Source: an uncultured Bacilli bacterium
Lineage (GTDB): Bacteria; Bacillota_I; Bacilli_A; RF39; UBA660
NCBI GenBank assembly: GCA_947853245.1
Contig: CANTWP010000093.1
Coordinates: 1 to 12,112, forward strand
Direction: 5' to 3'
DNA length: 12,112 nucleotides
The notes under the pieces were generated by a model. It had not been told where the DNA came from. It did no database searches and saw only the letters and a list, made by a program, of their open reading frames with translations. The translations under genes were made by a program, and so were the position numbers. Shown one piece after another: positions 1 to 4,971 of the stretch. How positions within the stretch are numbered: position 1 is the stretch's first letter; the number at the start of each line of letters is the position of its first letter.

Positions 1-163
1 CCCAAGCATGACCTAAATGTAATTTGCCTGTTACATTTGGTGGAGGTATAACTATACAATATGGTTTTTTACTTAAATCTCCACTTGTAAAATATCCCTT
101 TTCTTTCCAATACTCATATTTATTTTCTTCTACCGCTAAATGATCATATTTCTTATCTAACAT
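1..163 (-). CDS. valS: Valyl-tRNA synthetase, N-terminal part (runs off the left edge)
   Basis: ValRS charges tRNA-Val with valine in the cytoplasm, a class I aminoacyl-tRNA synthetase reaction. Only the first 54 residues are in the window; the rest lies beyond position 1. Residues 40-54 read PPPNVTGKLHLGHAW, which is the class I HIGH signature (HLGH, residues 49-52) in the form typical of ValRS. The N-terminus also fits the family: a short basic/acidic leader with YEYWKEKGYF before the active-site loop. The ATG at 163 is preceded by a strong AAGGAGG about 6 bases upstream. A T-box leader whose bulge and candidate specifier fit valine lies immediately upstream and independently supports the assignment. 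In Bacillus subtilis valS lies just downstream of spoVID-ysxE; both have counterparts in this window. Confidence 0.95.
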   Translation of the reverse strand, partial: MLDKKYDHLAVEENKYEYWKEKGYFTSGDLSKKPYCIVIPPPNVTGKLHLGHAW

Positions 164-178
164 AATAATCCTCCTTAA

Positions 179-211
179 TATAAAAACTCACATCCTATAA
201 GGACGTGAGTT
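179..211 (-). terminator. Rho-independent terminator of the valS T-box
   Basis: An 11-bp stem (185-195 with 201-211, one G-U pair in the RNA) closes a 5-base loop. On the minus strand it is followed by a U run at 180-184. It lies between the T-box core and the valS ribosome binding site, where the regulated attenuator is expected. Confidence 0.9.
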
Positions 212-398
212 ACGTGGTACCACCTTAATTTATTGTATTTCTACAACCTTTATATTTATAACGTCTTTTATGACGAAATATCCTAATTACTTAGATATCC
301 AACTCCCAAGCTACCTTCTTATACGTTATTTATCTATTTCCACCAGCCATAGACTCTCTATAAAACACTATATAATACTCCTCTTGTTCAAAGTATTT
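182..398 (-). promoter_or_regulatory. T-box riboswitch (tRNA-Val-sensing leader of valS)
   Basis: The valS leader holds the standard T-box elements in order on the minus strand. A GAACAAGAGGAGTA segment lies near 376-389. Next is the AGAGAG ... GGCTGGTGGAAA part of Stem I at about 329-359. A small CGTC/GACG hairpin compatible with Stem III lies near 263-276. The T-box core AAGGTGGTACCACG is at 213-226, followed by a terminator hairpin. The variable base in TGGTACC is T, which would pair with an A discriminator base, as in tRNA-Val. A GTA (Val) triplet at 312-314, in GAAGGTAGC, sits where the specifier loop is expected; this placement is inferred without folding the RNA. Uncharged tRNA-Val should stabilise the antiterminator and turn valS on. 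Confidence 0.93.
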
Positions 399-404
399 AT
401 GTGT

Positions 405-433
405 ATTATAAACTATTTTTATTATTTTTGCAA
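405..433 (-). promoter_or_regulatory. Sigma-A promoter of the valS T-box leader
   Basis: TTGCAA (428-433) and a perfect TATAAT (405-410) are separated by exactly 17 bases. The predicted start near 398 leaves a leader of about 235 nt, normal for a T-box. The promoter begins only 4 bases past the stop codon of the upstream gene, so valS is probably transcribed on its own. Confidence 0.8.
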
Positions 434-437
434 GCAA

Positions 438-980
438 TTAATCACCAATACGAGTAATTTTTACATAACCACTATCAGGACAAGTATTTTGTGAAATATC
501 TGATTTATATATAACATTTGTTACATGATCAATAGAAATATCATTAATGCTACCAATATTATAAGCATGACCCCCGTTACTATCATAACTCAATATTACA
601 GTATTAATCTTATTCTTCTCTGTTCTAATACTAGTTACACTATTATTATTCTTACCAACCATTATATAAAGTAAAATTCCTTGATATAATCTAACTTCAC
701 CACTAGCATAATTACCATTATTAGATGTATAAATTTCTAAATTATAAATACCATCCATAGGAGTAATAAATTGTTGCAAATCATTGTCAGTTGTATAACA
801 AAATTCACTAACACTTTTCTTATTCTCTATTCCCTCTAATTTCTCTATAACATTTGTTTTCTGTTTATCAAATATAACTTTTCTAGATTGAAAATTTCCT
901 AGTATCAATAATAACAAAATCAAAAATAAAGCTAATATAGAATATAATATTCCAGAAACTGCAAAACCTTTATTATTCAT
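438..980 (-). CDS. Prepilin-like membrane-anchored surface protein
   Basis: This is a 180-aa protein of unknown exact role. Residues 1-6 (MNNKGF) are a short basic leader ending in Gly-Phe. About 24 hydrophobic residues follow, the layout of a type IV prepilin cleaved between G5 and F6. The usual Glu at mature position 5 is absent (FAVSG), so assembly into a classical pilus is doubtful. After a Lys/Glu-rich stretch (residues 33-56), the outer part looks beta-rich and contains a pattern like FITPMDGIYNLEIY ... GEVRLYQGILLYIMVG ... GYVKITRIG. This resembles, in degenerate form, the Gly-rich surface domains seen in gut Bacillota; that match is from memory. Only two Cys (61 and 168) are present, possibly a disulfide. 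The start is set by GGTGAT three bases before the ATG. It appears to be monocistronic. Confidence 0.8.
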   Translation of the reverse strand: MNNKGFAVSGILYSILALFLILLLLILGNFQSRKVIFDKQKTNVIEKLEGIENKKSVSEFCYTTDNDLQQFITPMDGIYNLEIYTSNNGNYASGEVRLYQGILLYIMVGKNNNSVTSIRTEKNKINTVILSYDSNGGHAYNIGSINDISIDHVTNVIYKSDISQNTCPDSGYVKITRIGD

Positions 981-995
981 ATTATCACCACTCTA

Positions 996-1024
996 ATAAT
1001 ACAATAATAACTTAAAAAAAACAA
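996..1024 (-). promoter_or_regulatory. Candidate sigma-A promoter of the prepilin-like gene
   Basis: TTGTTT (1019-1024) and TATTAT (996-1001) are 17 bases apart. The -35 box falls inside the U tract and stem of the preceding terminator. The region is so AT-rich that a chance match is possible, but the deacetylase transcript appears to end here, so the gene needs a promoter in this 67-bp gap. Confidence 0.4.
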
Positions 1025-1037
1025 GAAAATTCTTGTT
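1014..1037 (-). terminator. Intrinsic terminator after the polysaccharide deacetylase gene
   Basis: AACAAGA/TCTTGTT (1020-1026 with 1031-1037) forms a short hairpin. On the minus strand it is followed directly by eight U (1014-1021). It lies 10 bases past the deacetylase stop codon. Confidence 0.8.
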
Positions 1038-1047
1038 ATTATATATA

Positions 1048-2247
1048 CTAATATAAAATCAATTTTAAATTTGTATTAACTTGATCATCATTTTCTATAG
1101 GTATTACAACAGTTTCTCTATTACCATCAGATATATATCGATTATTATTTAATAAATTAAAATTATGTTCTATATCAAAAGATTCACCATTATTATCATA
1201 AGCTCTAATTCTTTTTAAATAAGTTTTATCAAAGCTCTTATGAAAAGGAGATAACTCACTTTCCCAACCTACTCTTAACGTTGCTTCTGTCTTATAAGAA
1301 AAATTGTTATAATTTCCTTCTAATATATATTGAAAATTATCATGATTTTTAGAATAAGGTTCTCCAAAAGGAAGTGCTACCACAGGAATGTAATTATTAC
1401 CAATAATACTTTCTAATTTTTGATACATACTACCAATTTCTTTAGTTGTTTGAATAGAACTAGTCTTAGAAAGAGAAGCATGATTACTAGTATGATTACC
1501 AATATCATAACCATGTTTAATTAACCATTTTAATATATCCTCATTATAATCACTTTGATTAAATAAACTATTATTTATGAAAAAAGTTGCAGTAACACCA
1601 TAATCTGGATATTTTTGTTTATATTCTTCTAGTATCCCAACTGCACTATTAGGATCAATTATAATTTCACCATTTTCATCTTTACCAATTACTTTTATAT
1701 TATTAGATAATCCATCATCAAAAGTAATAACAATAGGACTATAGCCCAATTTCACATCAATAGAGCCATTAATATAATCATTTAACCTAATCATACGATA
1801 ACCATTTTGATAATAAAATTCTAAATCTTCTCTAAAAGCTTTAGCGGTTCTTTGATATCCATCTATATCAATATTACCACCTGTATATTTATTATCACTA
1901 ATATCTTGAATTCCATGATACATCATTATTGGAACATTACCAAGTTCATTTACTTTATACTTTTTATATAATTTTTCCAAATTTTTTCCTAAGGAAACTA
2001 CAACCTTTAATATATCTCCAGATTCAATTTTTGTATTTGGTGAAATACTTTGACTAATAACCTTTGTTTCTTCTAATAAATCACTATACTCTTTTTCAAT
2101 TTCTAATTGTATATGATTTTTTTTACAATACTCTTCTACCAAAGATAAACTCTTATTAGTAAAATCAGGTAACTTCTTCTTATTATTTACATATAAGAAT
2201 GTTAAAACTAAACTTACAACAAAAAATAATATAATAAGTTTCTTCAT
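1048..2247 (-). CDS. Membrane-anchored polysaccharide deacetylase with PASTA-like domain
   Basis: This is a predicted extracytoplasmic carbohydrate esterase family 4 (NodB) enzyme, likely removing acetyl groups from peptidoglycan or another wall polymer. The protein is 399 aa when started at MKKLIILF. A single N-terminal hydrophobic segment (about 3-20) acts as signal or anchor. Residues 26-88 look like one PASTA domain (LPDFTNKSL ... GDILKVVVSLG), which in other proteins binds muropeptides. The NodB part carries MMYHG (108-112), TFDDG (175-179, catalytic and metal Asp), HTSNH (252-256, metal His) and PFGEPY (293-298), so the active site looks intact. About 40 residues are inserted between TFDDG and the next strand ATFF. 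The start at 2247 is chosen because GGGTGAT lies three bases upstream; the GTG/ATG positions further upstream overlap this site. A terminator follows. The true substrate is unknown. Confidence 0.9.
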   Translation of the reverse strand: MKKLIILFFVVSLVLTFLYVNNKKKLPDFTNKSLSLVEEYCKKNHIQLEIEKEYSDLLEETKVISQSISPNTKIESGDILKVVVSLGKNLEKLYKKYKVNELGNVPIMMYHGIQDISDNKYTGGNIDIDGYQRTAKAFREDLEFYYQNGYRMIRLNDYINGSIDVKLGYSPIVITFDDGLSNNIKVIGKDENGEIIIDPNSAVGILEEYKQKYPDYGVTATFFINNSLFNQSDYNEDILKWLIKHGYDIGNHTSNHASLSKTSSIQTTKEIGSMYQKLESIIGNNYIPVVALPFGEPYSKNHDNFQYILEGNYNNFSYKTEATLRVGWESELSPFHKSFDKTYLKRIRAYDNNGESFDIEHNFNLLNNNRYISDGNRETVVIPIENDDQVNTNLKLILY

Positions 2248-2297
2248 ATAATCACCCATTATATTATTTACAATTTTTTGATATTGATACTAAACAT

Positions 2298-2326
2298 TTG
2301 TCCATACAAAATAAAATAATTAGAAT
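2298..2326 (+). promoter_or_regulatory. Candidate sigma-A promoter of the 58-aa plus-strand gene
   Basis: TTGTCC (2298-2303) and TAGAAT (2321-2326) have a 17-base spacer. Transcription would start near 2333, just before the AGGTGAT ribosome binding site at 2336-2342. This is a moderate match in AT-rich sequence. A CATACAAA motif at 2303-2310 is an alternative sigma-E-like -10, but its spacing is poor. Confidence 0.4.
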
Positions 2327-2346
2327 AAAATATATTAGGTGATTTT

Positions 2347-2523
2347 ATGAATAATAACTGGTTTAATAGACGTGGTGGTTGGTGCTGTGGTTGTGGAATA
2401 TGTTTAATAATTCTACTTTATCAAATTATTCTAACTTTCTTTGTACTAACTAGATTTAACATATTTTTAATATTCTTATTCTTTATATTATTAGGTTTCT
2501 TCTTTTTTCGTATAATATGGTGA
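2347..2523 (+). CDS. Small Cys/Trp-rich membrane protein, 58 aa
   Basis: This is a short gene on the strand opposite to its neighbours. It starts at an ATG with AGGTGAT four bases upstream, one of the better ribosome sites in the window, and ends in TGA. The first 19 residues are polar and aromatic, with Asn, Arg and Trp and then a cysteine cluster (WCCGCGIC, C13, C14, C16, C19). The rest is almost entirely hydrophobic (Ile, Leu, Phe), with one break at R36-F37-N38, so it probably forms two membrane helices in a hairpin and ends RIIW. The Cys cluster could bind metal, carry lipid or form disulfides; none of these can be decided here. Its last 33 bases overlap the 3' end of the ysxE-like gene on the other strand. 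No family is recognised. Its place between coat and wall genes hints at an envelope or spore role, which is inference. Confidence 0.68.
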   Translation: MNNNWFNRRGGWCCGCGICLIILLYQIILTFFVLTRFNIFLIFLFFILLGFFFFRIIW

Positions 2524-3384
2524 AATTATACTTTCAGTTTTATAGATAAAATCGATCATTCTAGTTACATTTAAACAACAATCATATTCATTACCTATAA
2601 ATTCTACTCTATCTGGTAAAGAAATCAATATAAATAATAACTGTCTTTCATCTTCTTGTAATGGATAACTTCTTTCATATCTCTTTAAAATAGAAGAAAA
2701 CTCAATATCTAATCCATCATTTTTATAAAGTTTATATAAATCAAAGATAGGCATATCTATTCTAGATTTATCCCAACTAATTAAGTAAGAATTATCATTT
2801 CTAAAAAAATGATCTAATCTAAGATTGTTATGAATAATAACTAATCTTTTTTTTTGACTATTCTTAACTTTTTCATACCATTTATCTAATTCGTCTTTAC
2901 AAAACGATAATGCTGAAAATATTTTAGTTATATTTCTCGCAAATAAATATTCTGCTGGACTTGGATAAACTTTAGTATCAATAATAGTGATGATATCATT
3001 ATAATAGCTTTCTAAATAAGAAATATTATTATCAATATCTTCGTATATCTTTTTATATTCATCTTCCGTGACCTCTTTATAATGGGTTGTTTTATTGTGT
3101 AAAAGCGCTACCAAATCTATTAAATCAGCCATTTTTTGTTCTGTAGGAAGAGAATACTCATCAATATATTCAAAAATATCATAATCATCATCTCGTCTAC
3201 TTAAATTTTTAGGATAATAACGAAATGATCTAGAATTTAAATAATAATAAATATCATCATTATGAACTTTTTCCTTCAAAACAAATTTACCATTATCAGT
3301 ATCAACAATAAATGAACGGCCACTTTTTTCATATCTAGTTGGCCTTAAATTATACTTTTTTAAGGTATCATTTATTATCTTCAT
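2491..3384 (-). CDS. ysxE: YsxE/CotS-like spore coat protein with kinase-like fold
   Basis: This 297-aa protein resembles the CotS/YutH/YsxE group, spore-coat-associated proteins related to aminoglycoside phosphotransferases. Residues 23-39 (SFIVDTDNGKFVLKEK) form the N-lobe strand pair with a candidate ATP-site Lys. LVALLHNKT (91-99) is the linker helix. VIIHNNLRLDHFF (182-194) stands where active enzymes have HGDxHxxN. ISWDKSRIDMPIFDLYKLY (202-220) replaces the metal-binding segment. The catalytic Asp position is Asn, so it is probably not an active kinase, as I recall for this coat subfamily. The ATG lies inside the end of the spoVID-like gene (17-bp overlap). No clear ribosome site precedes it, suggesting translational coupling. 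In Bacillus subtilis ysxE directly follows spoVID and precedes valS, so position supports the call. No terminator is visible after it. Confidence 0.8.
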   Translation of the reverse strand: MKIINDTLKKYNLRPTRYEKSGRSFIVDTDNGKFVLKEKVHNDDIYYYLNSRSFRYYPKNLSRRDDDYDIFEYIDEYSLPTEQKMADLIDLVALLHNKTTHYKEVTEDEYKKIYEDIDNNISYLESYYNDIITIIDTKVYPSPAEYLFARNITKIFSALSFCKDELDKWYEKVKNSQKKRLVIIHNNLRLDHFFRNDNSYLISWDKSRIDMPIFDLYKLYKNDGLDIEFSSILKRYERSYPLQEDERQLLFILISLPDRVEFIGNEYDCCLNVTRMIDFIYKTESIISPYYTKKEET

Positions 3385-4219
3385 AGAAATATGGAATTAT
3401 AATTTTATCACCAATAGATAATTCTTTCAAATCATTATATTTTTCTAATTCTTCTCTATTTATTTGATATTTAGTAATTATCTGTTCTAAAGAATCTCCT
3501 TCTCTTACAATATAGACTTTATAAGTACGATATTCTTCCTCTGTACTACCGAAATTTGAAAAAATTGATTTAGTATAATTTTCATCTTCAATACATCTTT
3601 CAGATGTTTCTTTTACTTCTTCTAACATAACATTTTCCACCTTTTCCTCACTTTTTGGGATTTCATTTGTCACAATACATTCACTTTCTTCCTTTTTTGA
3701 AACTTCTTCGATTGTATTATTTTCTTCTACTGTATCATCTATATCATTATTTCTATCACTCGGAATTACTTCGTCTAAATCTTCACTTTCCTCAAGTTTG
3801 GTAGTCACATCTTCTTCTACAGCTGGTTCTTTTAAGTCTTCTTCTAATTCTTTAATATTAACATATTTCATTGGTATTTCATTAATAATATCTTCTTCCT
3901 CTAATTTATCTAATAATACATCTATATTTACTTCTAATATTTTAGAATCAATCACTTCATAATAAAAATCATCTATATTAATTTGAACTTTATCTAGTTT
4001 ATAACGTTCATTAAGTTCAATATCACAGGGTATACAAAATTCAAAGGGATCTGTTGATATACTCGATTCTGTCATCTTATAATCACCGCTTATAATAAAA
4101 TCCCCTTTGATCAAATTATCACTAGTAGGCGCTAAAGTATGTTCTAAAGAAATACTAGTAATTTCTCCTACATTATTCTTAAAATAAATTTGTTTTTTAA
4201 ATGGTATTATCTTTTTCAT
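3368..4219 (-). CDS. spoVID: SpoVID-like spore coat morphogenetic protein with C-terminal LysM
   Basis: SpoVID acts in the mother cell to make coat layers encase the forespore. This 283-aa protein has the matching plan. Residues 1-105 form a beta-rich N-terminal domain (IPFKKQIYFKN, GDFIISGDYKM, FEFCIPCDIELNERYKL, FYYEVIDSKILEVNIDVLL) that follows the B. subtilis SpoVID pattern. Residues 106-225 are a very acidic low-complexity linker. A single LysM domain spans about 233-277 (YKVYIVREGDSLEQI ... IGDKIIIPY). There is no signal peptide, which fits a cytoplasmic mother-cell protein. It is about half the length of the Bacillus protein, mostly through a shorter middle. The start at 4219 is chosen because GGAGG lies five bases upstream; the longer frame upstream lacks such a site. 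A sigma-E-like promoter precedes it and a ysxE-like gene overlaps its end. SafA-like proteins are an alternative, but their LysM is N-terminal. Confidence 0.85.
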   Translation of the reverse strand: MKKIIPFKKQIYFKNNVGEITSISLEHTLAPTSDNLIKGDFIISGDYKMTESSISTDPFEFCIPCDIELNERYKLDKVQINIDDFYYEVIDSKILEVNIDVLLDKLEEEDIINEIPMKYVNIKELEEDLKEPAVEEDVTTKLEESEDLDEVIPSDRNNDIDDTVEENNTIEEVSKKEESECIVTNEIPKSEEKVENVMLEEVKETSERCIEDENYTKSIFSNFGSTEEEYRTYKVYIVREGDSLEQIITKYQINREELEKYNDLKELSIGDKIIIPYFYEDNK

Positions 4220-4236
4220 AGTTCCTCCAATCATTA

Positions 4237-4266
4237 TAATATATGAAAAAAACAAAACAGTTATTC
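4237..4266 (-). promoter_or_regulatory. Candidate sigma-E (mother-cell) promoter of spoVID-ysxE
   Basis: On the minus strand GAATAAC (4260-4266) is followed after 14 bases by CATATATTA (4237-4245). This fits the known sigma-E pattern, KMATATT-like -35, 14-15 bases, CATA-type -10. It begins inside the loop of the preceding terminator and leaves only a few bases before the GGAGG at 4224-4228. An overlapping TATAAT (4233-4238) has no convincing -35. Bacillus spoVID is sigma-E-dependent, which agrees. Confidence 0.5.
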
Positions 4267-4277
4267 ACCATTTTGTT
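4246..4277 (-). terminator. Intrinsic terminator after the lon-231-aa gene pair
   Basis: An 11-bp RNA stem (4251-4261 with 4267-4277, including two G-U pairs) closes a GAAUA loop. Seven U follow it (4246-4252, partly within the stem). The stem takes in two bases of the stop codon of the 231-aa gene. It separates vegetative lon transcription from spoVID. Confidence 0.8.
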
Positions 4278-4971
4278 ATTTAAGAAAACTATTTAATCTT
4301 TTTAATTCTTTCATAAACAATTTATATTCTTCTTTATGCACAACTTGTCGATTTTCTTTTAATAAATCGATACTGTTTACTACAACCTCTTTGGTCCTTA
4401 ATAAAAATTTCTTATCTTGAAAAATTTGTGGATAAGCATCAATAATATCATATAAACCAGAAATATAATATCCTATATTTTTAGAAAATAAAGGAAGTGC
4501 TTCTTTCTTAAATTCTTCAGCATTTTGTAAATAATAATAAACAACATAGAAACAGAAGGCTGTGCATAAATCTTCCAAATTTATATCAGTTATAGTTGAA
4601 ATAACTTTATCTTTAGAGTTATTTTCTTCATAAACTAATTCTATTAATTTAATATCCGATGAATTAATAAAAGAAATACAACTATTAATTCTATCTATAA
4701 TAGTACTCTTTTCAAGTGTTGTTCGATATTGATAATTAAAACGGATATCATTTAACACCATAAGTAAACTATTTTTTCTTGCATTCGTTGGTATTAAACG
4801 TTTATTATCTTCATAAATATAATTAAATGTAGATAAAAACTTATTTATAAATTCTTCAGTTAATAATATATCTAATACACCGGGGATATTTCTTAAATGA
4901 GAATAATTATCTGTAAATAGTAAAGCATCTAATAATTTTTCTTCATAAATTTTATTTAAAATATCTTTCAT
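4276..4971 (-). CDS. Unknown 231-aa helical protein coupled to lon
   Basis: I do not recognise this protein. It is cytoplasmic by appearance, with no signal peptide and no clear membrane helix, apart from a short aromatic patch (LCTAFCFYVVYYYL, about 135-148) that is more likely a buried helix. Composition suggests an all-alpha fold: charged amphipathic stretches, few Gly or Pro, and an ending in a basic helix (KLFMKELKRLNSFLK). No catalytic motif is evident. Its ATG overlaps the TGA of lon as ATGA, so translation is probably coupled and the product may work with Lon, for instance as an adaptor or substrate. That is inference from position only. An intrinsic terminator begins at its stop codon, so the pair forms a two-gene operon. 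In Bacillus the space between lon and spoVID is filled by ysxC and hem genes, to which this shows no resemblance. Confidence 0.85.
   Translation of the reverse strand: MKDILNKIYEEKLLDALLFTDNYSHLRNIPGVLDILLTEEFINKFLSTFNYIYEDNKRLIPTNARKNSLLMVLNDIRFNYQYRTTLEKSTIIDRINSCISFINSSDIKLIELVYEENNSKDKVISTITDINLEDLCTAFCFYVVYYYLQNAEEFKKEALPLFSKNIGYYISGLYDIIDAYPQIFQDKKFLLRTKEVVVNSIDLLKENRQVVHKEEYKLFMKELKRLNSFLK

Noticed and set aside
270..494. Plus-strand 74-codon open frame
   Set aside because: It is antisense to the T-box leader, the valS promoter and the end of the prepilin-like gene; no ribosome site, and the composition is explained by AT-rich antisense sequence.
2248..2346. TATAAT-like sequence just before the deacetylase gene
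   Set aside because: It abuts the GGGTGAT ribosome site, so the RNA start would fall too late, and there is no -35 match 17 bases upstream. The promoter of this gene remains unidentified.
3600..3850. Acidic low-complexity stretch in the spoVID-like gene as a separate repeat element
   Set aside because: It is Glu/Asp/Ser-rich coding linker with no regular repeat unit at the DNA level.
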